DNA from: Actinomycetota bacterium
Lineage (GTDB): Bacteria > Actinomycetota > Actinomycetes > Actinomycetales > Microbacteriaceae
Assembly: GCA_013297625.1 (NCBI GenBank)
Contig: JAAFHT010000009.1
Span: 1-46,805, forward strand
Direction: 5' to 3'
DNA length: 46,805 nucleotides
The notes under the pieces were generated by a model. It saw nothing but the letters and a program-made list of their open reading frames with translations. It was not told the origin of the DNA and ran no database searches. This document shows, piece by piece, positions 18,981 to 29,061 of this stretch (its first letter is position 1; each line of letters opens with the position of its first letter). The translations under genes and the position numbers were made by a program.

Positions 18981-19091
18981 TCAGCGCTGGCCGCGGTAGA
19001 GGTTGACGAGCACGACGACCGAGACGAAACCGATCGCGAGCGTCGCCAGACCAAGCAGGCCGATGAAGAAGATCTCAAGCGCGAGAAGCAT
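18981..19091 (-). CDS. 36-aa single-pass membrane microprotein
   Basis: Own translation: MLLALEIFFIGLLGLATLAIGFVSVVVLVNLYRGQR*; fills the gap between the nitrobindin gene and the next ORF; below the track's length cutoff. Confidence 0.55.
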   Translation of the reverse strand: MLLALEIFFIGLLGLATLAIGFVSVVVLVNLYRGQR

Positions 19092-19141
19092 GAGCCCAGT
19101 CTACGACGGCTCGCTGGGAGTGCGGTGCCCGTGAAGGGGCT

Positions 19142-19405
19142 CTAGAACCCCGCGACGAGGGCTGTGACGACAGACGCGATTGCCAGCAACACAAAAGCGC
19201 CGGTGACCGTCACAAGCATGCGCATGACGAGCCCGTCTTTCGACTGCAAGCTCACTTGAATGATGAACGTCATGATCATCGCGCCCCCGGCGATGGCGGG
19301 CAATACTGCCCACCACTCGCTCGCGGGCACCATCAGCCCGGCGATGACGACCGCCGCAATCACGGCAATCCACACGGGCAGCGCGGTGGCGACCGTTCGA
19401 GTCAT
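19142..19405 (-). CDS. small three-TM membrane protein of unknown function
   Basis: MTRTVATALPVWIAVIAAVVIAGLMVPASEWWAVLPAIAGGAMIMTFIIQVSLQSKDGLVMRMLVTVTGAFVLLAIASVVTALVAGF. Confidence 0.7.
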   Translation of the reverse strand: MTRTVATALPVWIAVIAAVVIAGLMVPASEWWAVLPAIAGGAMIMTFIIQVSLQSKDGLVMRMLVTVTGAFVLLAIASVVTALVAGF

Positions 19406-19455
19406 GCCCCCATGCTAGGGCGCTTGTACACTGAGCGAGACACCGTGGAGGACAA

Positions 19456-20148
19456 GTGGCTCAGTTGTTGATCCTGACCTCGCAGGTGAACACCGACGTT
19501 CTTCCGGCGCTGGCCCTGCTCAGCCACCGGGTGCGCCGCATTCCGGCGGAACCGGCGGCTCTTGTTGGCGCGCCTCCCGCCGACGTCATCATCGTTGACG
19601 CGCGCGGCGATCTCGCCAGCGCCAAGTCGCTCTGCAAGATCTTGACCACCACGGGCGCCGGTTCTCCCATCATCGTTGTGCTCACCGAGGGTGGGCTCAC
19701 GGCTGTCAACGCCGAGTGGGGCATCGACGATGTGCTGCTCGACACCGCGGGGCCCGCTGAAGTGGATGCCCGGTTACGCCTCGCCATCGGCCGCCAGTCG
19801 CGCGACGAAGGCTCGAGCATGATTCGGGCATCCGGAGTCGTCATTGACGAAGCGAGCTACTCGGCGAAAGTGCACGGCCGCACGCTCGACCTGACCTTCA
19901 AAGAGTTCGAATTGCTGCGGTTTTTTGCCACCCACCCCAGCCGCGTCTTTACCCGCGAGCAATTGCTCAGCGAGGTGTGGGGATACGACTACTTCGGTGG
20001 CACGCGCACGGTAGACGTGCATGTGCGGCGTTTGCGCGCGAAGCTCGGCGACATGGAGTCGCTCATTGGCACCGTGCGCAACGTGGGCTACCGCTTCACG
20101 GTGCACGAAGACGAGAGCGAGCAAGCGCCCGCGCGCTCGACCTTCTAG
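19456..20148 (+). CDS. glnR: winged-helix response-regulator-type transcription factor, GlnR-like
   Basis: [110 protein letters not shown] resembles recalled Streptomyces GlnR; C-terminal wHTH. Confidence 0.85.
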   Translation: MAQLLILTSQVNTDVLPALALLSHRVRRIPAEPAALVGAPPADVIIVDARGDLASAKSLCKILTTTGAGSPIIVVLTEGGLTAVNAEWGIDDVLLDTAGPAEVDARLRLAIGRQSRDEGSSMIRASGVVIDEASYSAKVHGRTLDLTFKEFELLRFFATHPSRVFTREQLLSEVWGYDYFGGTRTVDVHVRRLRAKLGDMESLIGTVRNVGYRFTVHEDESEQAPARSTF

Positions 20149-20181
20149 GGGCCCGCGCTGCGCTGCGCCTGTTGCGTCGGG

Positions 20182-20961
20182 TTATCCGAACTTGCCCGAG
20201 ACGTAGTCTTCGGTGTCTTTCACGCTCGGGTTCGAGAAGATCACCGAGGTGTCGTCGTACTCGATGAGCTTGCCCGGCTTGCCCGTGCCCGCGATGTTGA
20301 AGAACGCCGTCTTGTCACTCACGCGGCTCGCCTGCTGCATGTTGTGAGTCACGATGACGATCGTGTATTCCTTCTTGAGCTCTTCGATGAGGTCTTCGAT
20401 GGCGAGCGTCGAAATGGGGTCGAGAGCCGAGCACGGCTCGTCCATGAGAATCACCTCGGGCTCAACGGCGATCGCGCGCGCAATGCACAAGCGCTGCTGC
20501 TGACCACCCGAAATGCTCGAGCCGGGCCGTTCGAGGCGATCCTTGACCTCGTTCCAGAGGTTGGCGCCCTGAAGAGACTTCTCGACCAAGTCGTCGGCAT
20601 CGGTCTTGCTGATGCGACGGTTGTTGAGCTTGACGCCCGCGAGCACGTTGTCGCGAATCGACATCGTGGGGAAGGGGTTGGGCCGCTGAAAGACCATGCC
20701 CACCTGTCGGCGCACGAGCACGGGGTCAACACCCGGGCCATAGAGGTCATCGCCGTCGATGAGCACTTCGCCCTCGACGTAGGCGCCGGGAATCACCTCG
20801 TGCATGCGGTTCAGCGTGCGGATGAAGGTCGACTTGCCACAGCCAGACGGGCCGATGAAGGCGGTGACGCTGCGGGGCTCGATGACCATGCTGACGTCTT
20901 CCACCGCCTTGAACTTGCCGTAGTAGACGTTGAGGTCGTTGACTTCGATGCGCTTAGACAC
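20182..20961 (-). CDS. pstB: phosphate ABC transporter ATP-binding protein
   Basis: GTG start: [98 protein letters not shown]. Confidence 0.97.
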   Translation of the reverse strand: MSKRIEVNDLNVYYGKFKAVEDVSMVIEPRSVTAFIGPSGCGKSTFIRTLNRMHEVIPGAYVEGEVLIDGDDLYGPGVDPVLVRRQVGMVFQRPNPFPTMSIRDNVLAGVKLNNRRISKTDADDLVEKSLQGANLWNEVKDRLERPGSSISGGQQQRLCIARAIAVEPEVILMDEPCSALDPISTLAIEDLIEELKKEYTIVIVTHNMQQASRVSDKTAFFNIAGTGKPGKLIEYDDTSVIFSNPSVKDTEDYVSGKFG

Positions 20962-20992
20962 GGTGTCGGTTTTCCTTCGGTCGGTTCTGGGC

Positions 20993-22072
20993 TTATCGGC
21001 CGAGCTTGGGGGCGAAGGCGCGAGCGATAATGCGCGCCACAAGGTTGAGCAGCATGACGATGAGGATGAGCGTGAGTGCTCCAGCCCACGCACGGTCGAG
21101 GTAGGCCTGTGTGTCGACACCCTGGTTGGAGTACGAGGTGAAGACGAACACCGGCAGCGACTGCATGCGTTCGGCGAAGAGGTTGTAGTTCATGCTCGCG
21201 GTGAAGCCGGCGACGATGAGCAGGGGTGCCGTCTCACCGATGACGCGAGCGATCGAGAGCATGATGCCCGTCGCGATGCCCGCCGCCGACGTCGGAAGAA
21301 CAACGTTGAGAATCGTCAGCCACTTGGGCACACCGAGCGCATACGAGGCTTCACGCAACTCGTTCGGCACCACGCGCAGCATCTCTTCGCACGAGCGCAC
21401 GACAACCGGAATCATCAGCACGGCAAGAGCGATCGCTCCCGCGAAGCCCATGCGCACGCCGGGGCCGAAGAAGATCGCGAACAGCGCGAACGCGAAGAGA
21501 CCCGCAACGATCGAGGGGATGCCGGTCATGACGTCGACGAAGAACGTGATCGCCCGGGCAAGCGGACCGCGACCATATTCGACGAGGTAGATCGCCGTAA
21601 AGAGACCGATGGGGATCGAGATGATCGCGGCGGTGCCCGTCATGAGCAGCGTGCCCACGATCGCGTGAGCCGCGCCACCGCCCTCGCCCACGACGTTGCG
21701 CATCGAGCTCGTGAAGAACTCGACATCAAAACGAGCCGAACCGTTAACCACGACGGTGAAGAGCAACGACACGAGCGGGGCCATCGCGATGATGAATGCG
21801 CCCGTCACGAGGGCCGTCACGAAGCGGTCGGTCGCCTTGCGCGAGCCCTCGACGAGTCGACTGATGACGACGATCGACACCAGGTAGAACAACGCCCCCA
21901 GAGCGATGGCGCCGACGAGCGAGAACTCTGACGACACAGCGCTCGCGATGAGCGAGACGATTCCGCCCGCGGCAGCGAGCGAAAGGCCGAGAATCACCCA
22001 CGGCGTGCGGGGGTGCAGCTGACCTTGCGTGAGCGAGTTGGTGATGCCGGTCTGCACGACGGTCGCAGTCAT
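20993..22072 (-). CDS. pstA: phosphate ABC transporter permease PstA
   Basis: [48 protein letters not shown]; position in pst operon. Confidence 0.95.
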   Translation of the reverse strand: MTATVVQTGITNSLTQGQLHPRTPWVILGLSLAAAGGIVSLIASAVSSEFSLVGAIALGALFYLVSIVVISRLVEGSRKATDRFVTALVTGAFIIAMAPLVSLLFTVVVNGSARFDVEFFTSSMRNVVGEGGGAAHAIVGTLLMTGTAAIISIPIGLFTAIYLVEYGRGPLARAITFFVDVMTGIPSIVAGLFAFALFAIFFGPGVRMGFAGAIALAVLMIPVVVRSCEEMLRVVPNELREASYALGVPKWLTILNVVLPTSAAGIATGIMLSIARVIGETAPLLIVAGFTASMNYNLFAERMQSLPVFVFTSYSNQGVDTQAYLDRAWAGALTLILIVMLLNLVARIIARAFAPKLGR

Positions 22073-22073
22073 G

Positions 22074-23033
22074 TCAGTTCGCTCCTGAGAAGTCTTTACG
22101 GCGGTTGACGATGTAGCGCGCGATCGAGTTCACGATGAGCGTGATCACGAAGAGGATGAGGCCCGTGGCGATGAGCAGGTTCACGTTGATGCCGTAGGCC
22201 TCGGGAAAGCTCAGCGCGATGTTGGCGGCAATGGTCGACGGGTTGGTCGAACTCACGAGGTTGATCGTGATGACGCCCGTGGCAGACAGCACCATGGCGA
22301 CGGCCATGGTTTCGCCGAGGGCACGGCCCAAGCCCAGCATGGCGCCCGAGATGATGCCGGGGCGCCCGAACGGCAGCACCGCCATTGTGATCATCTCCCA
22401 GCGCGTCGCACCGAGCGCGAGCGCAGCCTCTTCATGAAGCACGGGGGTCTGGATGAAGATCTCGCGGCAGATGGCCGTCATGACCGGCAGGATCATGACA
22501 CCGAGCACGATCGCCGCCGTCAGAATCGTGCGGCCCGTGCCCGAGACAGGCGGTGCGAAGAGTGGAATCCAGCCCAGGTTCTCGGCGAGCCAGGTGTAGG
22601 CCGGCAGCACAGCAGGGGCGAGAACGCCGATGCCCCACAGGCCGAAGACGACCGAGGGAACCGCCGCGAGCAAGTCGACGATGTAACCGAGAATCTGAGC
22701 GAGGCGACGCGGCGCGTAGTGCGAGATGAACAGGGCGATTCCGACGGCGAGCGGCAGGGCCATGACGAGCGCCAGAGTGGCCGACCAGAGCGTGCCGAAC
22801 ACGAGCGGCCAGACGTAGTCGCCGAAGCTTGCGGGTGAACCGATCAGGTCTTCGGGATCAGCAACGAAGGCCGGGAGGCTTTGCCCCACCAAGAAGATGG
22901 CGACGGCCGCGAGAATCGCGAGGATGGCCGAGCCCGAGATGAGCGACGTGCGAGAGAAGATGATGTCGCCGAGTCGCTGCTTCGGCTTTCCCTGTGATGC
23001 GACGGGGAGAACCTTGGGGTCTGTCGCGGTCAT
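22074..23033 (-). CDS. pstC: phosphate ABC transporter permease PstC
   Basis: WSATLALVMALPLAVGIALFISHYAPRRLAQILGYIVDLLAAVPSVVFGLWGIGVLAP. Confidence 0.95.
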   Translation of the reverse strand: MTATDPKVLPVASQGKPKQRLGDIIFSRTSLISGSAILAILAAVAIFLVGQSLPAFVADPEDLIGSPASFGDYVWPLVFGTLWSATLALVMALPLAVGIALFISHYAPRRLAQILGYIVDLLAAVPSVVFGLWGIGVLAPAVLPAYTWLAENLGWIPLFAPPVSGTGRTILTAAIVLGVMILPVMTAICREIFIQTPVLHEEAALALGATRWEMITMAVLPFGRPGIISGAMLGLGRALGETMAVAMVLSATGVITINLVSSTNPSTIAANIALSFPEAYGINVNLLIATGLILFVITLIVNSIARYIVNRRKDFSGAN

Positions 23034-23127
23034 CGACTCGGTTCCTCCGCAGATCAGGATGGGCCAGGGGGTCGTGCGTGGTGGTGCTCAGGGGAACGGG
23101 ATCACAAGGTCCGACCCCAGTCTGACG

Positions 23128-23167
23128 GCCGTGGGGTGCGGGGGCAACTGCTCCCACACCCCACGGC
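23128..23167 (-). promoter_or_regulatory. intercistronic stem-loop between pstS and pstC
   Basis: GCCGTGGGGTG (23128-23138) pairs perfectly with CACCCCACGGC (23157-23167), further extended by GGG/CCC. Confidence 0.75.
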
Positions 23168-23186
23168 GTAATCAGGGTGGTGCTGA

Positions 23187-24269
23187 CTAGCTGATGACGT
23201 CGATCGCGGCAGTCACGCGCTCGAAGAGCGTGGCCGAGATCGGGGCCGAACCGGCACCCGCATTGGCAGCAGCCTGGCCGGCCTCGCTCGCCATGTAGGT
23301 GAAGTACGCCTTGACGAGCTCGCCCTTGGCCGGGTCGAGGTAGGTCTCGCAACCGACGAGGTACGCGACGAGCACGACCGGGTAGGCAGCGCTGTCGGGC
23401 GTACGGTCAAGCTCGATGCTCAGGTCGAAGTCGGGGCGACCCTCGATGAACGGCGAAGCGTCGACGACGGCCGCGGCAGCCTCGGGCGAGAACGGAACGA
23501 ACTCGTCACCGATCTGCACCGCAACGGTGCCGAGGTCACCGGCGCGCGAAGCGTCGGCGTAGCCGATGGTGCCCACACCGTTGGTCACGGCGTCAACAAC
23601 ACCCGAGGTGCCCTGAGCGCCCTCACCCGAGTCGAGCGGCCACACGCCGTCAGCCTCGAAGGTCCAGACCGACGGAGCGGCCTGAGCGAGGTAGTCGGTG
23701 AAGTTGTCCGTCGTGCCCGAGTCGTCCGAGCGGTGAACCGGCGTGATGGCCAGGTCAGGAAGCTCGACACCCTCGTTGAGGTCGGCGATCGCCGCGTCGT
23801 TCCAGTTGGTGATCGTGCCGGCGAAGATGCCCGCGATGACGTCGGCGCTCATGTTGAGCTCCGAAACACCGTCAAGGTTGAAGATGACGGCGATCGGCGA
23901 GACGTAGAGCGGAAGCTGCACGATGCCCGAGCCCTCGGCGCACGACGCGAAGCCGCCAGCGGCAACCTCTTCGTCGTTGAACGCGCGGTCGGTGCCAGCG
24001 AAGTCGCTACCACCGGCGAGGAAGGTCTCGCGGCCAGCGCCCGAACCCGTGGGGTCGTACGTGACGGTGACCTCGGGGTTGGCGGTCTGGAACTCAGCGA
24101 TCCAGACCTCCTGGGCAGCGCCGACAGCCGACGAGCCGGCTCCGACAAGGTTTCCGGCGAGAGCGCTGGGCGCCTCTTCGGTGGGGGTTTCGTTGGTGGC
24201 GCAAGCGCTCAGAACGAGGGCTGCGGCGACGCTGATGGCAGCAAAGCTGCCGACACGCGTGATGTTCAC
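23187..24269 (-). CDS. pstS: phosphate ABC transporter substrate-binding lipoprotein PstS
   Basis: MNITRVGSFAAISVAAALVLSACATNETPTEEAPSALAGNLVGAGSSAVGAAQEVWIAEFQTANPEVTVTYDPTGSGAGRETFLAGGSDFAGTDRAF. Confidence 0.97.
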   Translation of the reverse strand: MNITRVGSFAAISVAAALVLSACATNETPTEEAPSALAGNLVGAGSSAVGAAQEVWIAEFQTANPEVTVTYDPTGSGAGRETFLAGGSDFAGTDRAFNDEEVAAGGFASCAEGSGIVQLPLYVSPIAVIFNLDGVSELNMSADVIAGIFAGTITNWNDAAIADLNEGVELPDLAITPVHRSDDSGTTDNFTDYLAQAAPSVWTFEADGVWPLDSGEGAQGTSGVVDAVTNGVGTIGYADASRAGDLGTVAVQIGDEFVPFSPEAAAAVVDASPFIEGRPDFDLSIELDRTPDSAAYPVVLVAYLVGCETYLDPAKGELVKAYFTYMASEAGQAAANAGAGSAPISATLFERVTAAIDVIS

Positions 24270-24366
24270 TGTGTTTTCCCTTCGGGGATCGATTCGTGAT
24301 TGCGTGCCCGGCGCAGGAGGCCGGACGAATGAAACGGTAGGGAGCGTCGGTGTCTACGCTCCGCCC

Positions 24367-24399
24367 CCTAGGTGAACGGCAGGTTAACGCGTGGCGAAT
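24367..24399 (-). promoter_or_regulatory. putative PHO box (three 11-bp direct repeats) upstream of pstS
   Basis: Minus strand: ATTCGCCACGC-GTTAACCTGCC-GTTCACCTAGG, matching the GTTCACC-N4 direct-repeat architecture. Confidence 0.75.
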
Positions 24400-24403
24400 C
24401 TGC

Positions 24404-25381
24404 CTAAGCGTCGACAGCCGGAACGTGGGTCTCGATCGCGACAAGCCGAAGGGCCGGCCCCTCTGCCGAGACGTGCATGACGGCATACTCACCCGTTGAC
24501 AACGCAGCGCTGCGACGGAGTGCCGGAGTGACCGCGGCCCCCGTCAGTTCGGCGACGGCACCAATGATCTGCGGGATCACCGGGCCGTGGCTGCACAGCA
24601 CGGCGGTCGTGCGACGCGCAAGGCGCTTTTCAACCTGGCGACGAACACGAAGGCCATCGCTCGCATAGGCGTCTTGACTGATGCTGCGCGAGTGCTTGAC
24701 CTCGAGCCCCATGACGTCGGCCGTCGGCGCGATCGTCGAGACGCAGCGGGCAGCCGTGCTCGTCACGAGCGTTTCTGGCCCAAACGCGGCGACACCGCCA
24801 GCGACCGACCGTGACTGCTCAAGACCGCGGTGCAAGAGCGGACGCGTGTGGTCAGGACCATCCCACTGCTCGTGCGGCATGGCCTTGCCATGACGCAGCA
24901 CGATGATCGCGAAGGTGCGGGCGAGTCCGGCCTCGAGTTGTGCGGCGAAGCGCTCGACAACGTCCGCATCATGCTCGTAGCTGAGGTGCTTGACGGCCTT
25001 CGCAATGGGCACCCACTCGAGGGCGCGAATCTCGCCGTTCGCCTCGTAGCTGTGGCGTTCGGCGTGGCCCGCGTCCACTTCGGCCGACCAGTAGTGCACG
25101 ACCTTGTCGCGCCCATTGGGCAGCCGGTATTCGACCGTGCCGAGGGGAGCCCCCAGAGAGACCTCAAAGCCGGTCTCTTCGGCGATCTCACGCACGGCCG
25201 TGTGCGGCAGCGTTTCGCCCGGGTCAACCTTGCCCTTCGGCAGCGAGACATCTTTGTGCTGTGTGCGATGCACGAGCAAGATGCGCACCTTGCCGTCGAC
25301 CATCTTCCACACCACGGCTCCGGCCGCCTCAACGGTGTCAGAGACGGTGGGAAGCGGGGCGACGGGCGTTACGGGGGTCAT
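24404..25381 (-). CDS. NUDIX hydrolase fused to histidine phosphatase (MutT1-like)
   Basis: Nudix '[27 protein letters not shown]' plus RHG motif '[34 protein letters not shown]'. Confidence 0.92.
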   Translation of the reverse strand: MTPVTPVAPLPTVSDTVEAAGAVVWKMVDGKVRILLVHRTQHKDVSLPKGKVDPGETLPHTAVREIAEETGFEVSLGAPLGTVEYRLPNGRDKVVHYWSAEVDAGHAERHSYEANGEIRALEWVPIAKAVKHLSYEHDADVVERFAAQLEAGLARTFAIIVLRHGKAMPHEQWDGPDHTRPLLHRGLEQSRSVAGGVAAFGPETLVTSTAARCVSTIAPTADVMGLEVKHSRSISQDAYASDGLRVRRQVEKRLARRTTAVLCSHGPVIPQIIGAVAELTGAAVTPALRRSAALSTGEYAVMHVSAEGPALRLVAIETHVPAVDA

Positions 25382-27582
25382 GCGCGCGCCGTGCCGCCGC
25401 GCCGCCGGGTCGCGATCGCGTTCATGGTGACATTCTGCAGGTCGGCGAGCGGTCTGCCGCGCTCATCGCGATGAACACGCTTCCAGTCGCCATCAGGTTG
25501 CAAGTGCCACGACGCGGTTCGGTCGCTCATAGAAACGGTGAAGATCTCGTCAATCTCGGCCAAGTGCGTCGGATCGATGAGTCGAATGAGCGCCTCGACG
25601 CGCCGATCGAGATTGCGGTGCATCATGTCGGCACTACCGATGTAGACCTGCGGATCGCCATTGTTGTGGAAGGCGAAAATGCGGGAGTGCTCGAGGTAGC
25701 GCCCGAGAACACTGCGCACGCGAATGTTCTCGCTCAGGCCGTCGACCCCGGGAACGATCGCGCAGACTCCGCGCACGACGATGTCAACAGGAACGCCTGC
25801 CGCACTCGCGCGGTAGAGGGCATCGATGATGGCCTCATCAACGAGCGAGTTGAGCTTGATGCGGATGCTCGCCTTCAGGCCAGCGCGCGCGTTCTCAGTC
25901 TCGACCGCGATGAGTTTGAGCAGTCCGCGCCGGAGGTATCGGGGAGCGACGAGCAGTCGCTTGAACTTCTTCTCGATGGCATACCCCGAAAGCTCATTGA
26001 AGAGGCGCGTGAGGTCTTTGCCCACGTGGTCGTCGGCCGTGAAGAGCCCGAGGTCTTCGTAGATGCGACTGGTCTTGGGGTTGTAGTTGCCCGTGCCGAT
26101 GTGGGCGTAGTGCTTGAGGGCGCCGCCCTTTTCTTGCCGCACGACGAGAGCGAGCTTGCAGTGCGTCTTGAGGCCGACGAGGCCATACACGACGTGCACG
26201 CCTGCCTTCTCGAGCTTGCGGGCCCACTCGATGTTGTTTTGCTCGTCGAATCGCGCCTTGATCTCGACGAGCGCGAGCACCGCCTTGCCCCGCTCGGCGG
26301 CATCGATGAGCGCCTCGATGATGGGGCTATCGCCACTGGTTCGGTAGAGGGTCTGCTTGATGGCGAGCACATTGGGGTCGCGCGCTGCTTGCTCGAGAAA
26401 AGCCTGCACGCTCGTCGCGAATGACTCGTAGGGGTGATGAACGAGGATGTCGCCGCGGGCAATCGAGGCAAACACATCGGGCACCGTATTGGGCTCTGCC
26501 GTCTGCAGTTGAAATGGCGTCACGGGCACATGCTTGGGGTACTTGAGATGCGGTCGGTCGAGTTTGGAGATCTCGAAGAGCCCGCCGAAGTCGAGCGGCG
26601 CGGGAAGCCGGTAGACCTCTTGGTCGGTGATGCCGAGCTCGCGCACCAGCAGACCGAGCGTCACAGCATCCATGTCGTCGGTGATTTCGAGACGGATGGG
26701 CGGGCCGAACCGTCGACGCAATAGTTCGCGCTCGAGGGCTTGAATGAGGTTCTCGCTCTCGTCTTCGTCGACCTCAACGTCTTCGTTGCGCGTGACGCGA
26801 AACTCGTGATGCTCCAAGATCTCCATGCCCGGAAAGAGCTCGTCGAGGTGGTTCGAAATGAGGTCTTCGAGCGTCAAGAAGCGCACTCGGCCCGAGCCAT
26901 CATCGGGCAACTGCACGAATCTCGGCAGCACCGTTGGCACCTTGAGGCGCGCAAACTCGACGCGATCGGTCTTGGGGTTGCGCACGCGCACCGACAGGTT
27001 GAGCGAGAGGCCCGAGATGTAGGGGAACGGGTGTGCGGGATCAACCGCGAGCGGCATGAGCACCGGAAAGATCTGGCTCGCGAAGATCTCGTCGATGCGT
27101 GAGCGGTCGGTGTCGCTCAGGTCAGCCCACGATTCGACGTGGATGCCGGCGTCATCGAGAGCGGGCTTGACCAGGTCGTGGAAGGCACGGGAGTGCCGGT
27201 GCTGCAACTCGAGCGCGAGCGCATTGATGTCAGCGAGCACGTCGCTCGGGGCTCGGCCCGTGTTGGTGGGCACCGCGAGACCCGTCACGATGCGCCGTTT
27301 GAGGCCCGCAACGCGCACCATGAAGAACTCGTCGAGATTGCTCGCGAAGATCGCGAGAAAGTTGACTCGCTCGAGAAGGGGAACAGCGTCGTCTTCGGCG
27401 AGCTCGAGCACGCGCTGGTTGAAGCGCAGCCAGCTGAGTTCGCGATCGAGGTACCGGTCGGCGGGCAGGGTTCCGTCATCAACGCTCGTCGACTCGTCGT
27501 AATCGTCGACAAAGTCGCCGCCCACGCCACCGTCGACCTGGTACCCCGTGTCTGTCAGACCTTCGTCGTGCATGCGGCCCAT
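25378..27582 (-). CDS. ppk: polyphosphate kinase (Ppk1/RNA degradosome type)
   Basis: [87 protein letters not shown]. Confidence 0.97.
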   Translation of the reverse strand: MGRMHDEGLTDTGYQVDGGVGGDFVDDYDESTSVDDGTLPADRYLDRELSWLRFNQRVLELAEDDAVPLLERVNFLAIFASNLDEFFMVRVAGLKRRIVTGLAVPTNTGRAPSDVLADINALALELQHRHSRAFHDLVKPALDDAGIHVESWADLSDTDRSRIDEIFASQIFPVLMPLAVDPAHPFPYISGLSLNLSVRVRNPKTDRVEFARLKVPTVLPRFVQLPDDGSGRVRFLTLEDLISNHLDELFPGMEILEHHEFRVTRNEDVEVDEDESENLIQALERELLRRRFGPPIRLEITDDMDAVTLGLLVRELGITDQEVYRLPAPLDFGGLFEISKLDRPHLKYPKHVPVTPFQLQTAEPNTVPDVFASIARGDILVHHPYESFATSVQAFLEQAARDPNVLAIKQTLYRTSGDSPIIEALIDAAERGKAVLALVEIKARFDEQNNIEWARKLEKAGVHVVYGLVGLKTHCKLALVVRQEKGGALKHYAHIGTGNYNPKTSRIYEDLGLFTADDHVGKDLTRLFNELSGYAIEKKFKRLLVAPRYLRRGLLKLIAVETENARAGLKASIRIKLNSLVDEAIIDALYRASAAGVPVDIVVRGVCAIVPGVDGLSENIRVRSVLGRYLEHSRIFAFHNNGDPQVYIGSADMMHRNLDRRVEALIRLIDPTHLAEIDEIFTVSMSDRTASWHLQPDGDWKRVHRDERGRPLADLQNVTMNAIATRRRGGTARA

Positions 27583-27624
27583 TGTGGCAGGAATCGCCCA
27601 ACTGACTCACGGGAGCCGCATGGC

Positions 27625-27646
27625 GTTCACCGCACGTTCACGAGGA
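27625..27646 (+). promoter_or_regulatory. putative PHO box (two 11-bp direct repeats) between ppk and the arsC-like gene
   Basis: GTTCACCGCAC-GTTCACGAGGA, exact 11-bp period, in the divergent intergenic region. Confidence 0.6.
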
Positions 27647-27677
27647 GCCCGTTGCCTAGACACGTGAACAGATCGTC

Positions 27678-28349
27678 ATGCGCGCGCCAAGCGGGGTCAG
27701 CCCTGTGACCGTGCACGCTCCGCACGCGCTCGACGTGATCGATCGGGTCGCCTTGCGGCTCGGCGACCAGTATCGCGACGTCATCGATGGCGACACTGTT
27801 CGAGAGATCGTGCTCGATAGCTTTCGTCGATATCGGCACCTCGATCACCCCTCGAGCCACTCCCGCTCCCTCGCGGCACAGCTCGCCGCTGACCGGCTCG
27901 ACGCCGTGCGCTGGGTCGCTCAGCGGGCTGCCCCTAGCGCGTCGTCATCGTTTCTCTTCGTCTGCTCGGGCAACGCGGGCCGGTCACAACTGGCAGCAGC
28001 GCTCATGCGCGCCATCGCGCCGCTGGGCACGCGCGTGGTGAGTGCGGGTGAGTCGCCCGCCGCTCGGGTCTTGCCCGGGGTTACTGAAGCGCTCGACGAA
28101 CTGGGCATCGCTGCATTCGGCGAATACCCCAAGCCGATCGCGCCCGAGTTTGTTTCCGCAGCCGACCACATCGTCGTGCTCAATTGCGATGACGCACTCG
28201 ATGCTCTTGCGGGGCACGAGTTTCGCCGATGGAACATTGCCCTCGACCGCACAAGCGGCAAGCAAGGCATGCGAACCACGCGCGACCACATCGCCCTCGA
28301 GGTGCACGCCCTCGCGCTCGAGCACGGCATTCACGCGCGGCCCTACTAG
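27678..28349 (+). CDS. low-molecular-weight phosphatase/arsenate reductase-like protein with N-terminal helical domain (divergent ArsC)
   Basis: P-loop 'FLFVCSGNAGRSQLAAALMRAI'; N-terminal helical domain 'YRDVIDGDTVREIVLDSFRRYRHL' resembling that of the 29077 gene; lacks the GCGDACP and DDPAGQ motifs. Confidence 0.82.
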   Translation: MRAPSGVSPVTVHAPHALDVIDRVALRLGDQYRDVIDGDTVREIVLDSFRRYRHLDHPSSHSRSLAAQLAADRLDAVRWVAQRAAPSASSSFLFVCSGNAGRSQLAAALMRAIAPLGTRVVSAGESPAARVLPGVTEALDELGIAAFGEYPKPIAPEFVSAADHIVVLNCDDALDALAGHEFRRWNIALDRTSGKQGMRTTRDHIALEVHALALEHGIHARPY

Positions 28350-29047
28350 TCGCGAGGCTGAGGCGCGAGCACGAGTCGCACCGCCAGCAGTCCGAGGGCA
28401 GCACCCACGAGCTGGGCGGCGATGAAGGCGGGAGCACTCTCGGGAGCGATGCCCGCGAAACTGTCGCTCAGCATGCGCCCCAGGGTGATGCCGGGGTTAG
28501 CAAAGCTCGTCGAACTCGTGACGAAATACGCGCTGCCGATGTACAAACCAACCGCGGCCGGCACCCAGTTTTGCTGGCCTCGGGCCACGAGGGTCAGGAT
28601 GACCGCAACAAGCCCCGCGGTCGCCACGACTTCGCCCAGCAGCAGCCCGGGCTCGGCGCGCACGGTGGTGCTGATTGACACGGCTGCGCCACCAAACATG
28701 AGGTTGGCCAGCACCGCGCCGGCGGCAAAGCCAATGAGTTGGGCTACAACGGTGGGCAGGATTTCTCGCACGGGAACGAGCCGCTGTGCCGCAAGCGCGG
28801 CGGTCACGACGGGGTTGAGGTGGGCTCCGCTCACGGGCCCGAACACGACGATGAGCACGACGAGGGCCGCTGCGGTCGCGACGGCGTTGATGAGCAACTG
28901 AACCCCGACATCGTCGGTCAATCGGGTGGCCATGATGCCCGAGCCCACGACCGTGGCGATGAGGCCTGCGCTGCCGAGGGCTTCGGCGAGCATCCGGATG
29001 GCGAGGGAACGGGTGGGGGCAGTCGTCGAAGGCTCAGTCACGGCCAC
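28346..29047 (-). CDS. MIP-family aquaglyceroporin (arsenic-cluster AqpS-like)
   Basis: Six hydrophobic segments; NPA-box variants 'GAHLNPVVTAAL' and 'SFANPGITLGRML'; embedded among arsC genes; GTG start. Confidence 0.88.
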   Translation of the reverse strand: MAVTEPSTTAPTRSLAIRMLAEALGSAGLIATVVGSGIMATRLTDDVGVQLLINAVATAAALVVLIVVFGPVSGAHLNPVVTAALAAQRLVPVREILPTVVAQLIGFAAGAVLANLMFGGAAVSISTTVRAEPGLLLGEVVATAGLVAVILTLVARGQQNWVPAAVGLYIGSAYFVTSSTSFANPGITLGRMLSDSFAGIAPESAPAFIAAQLVGAALGLLAVRLVLAPQPRD

Positions 29048-29061
29048 ACTGTAGCCGCTCG

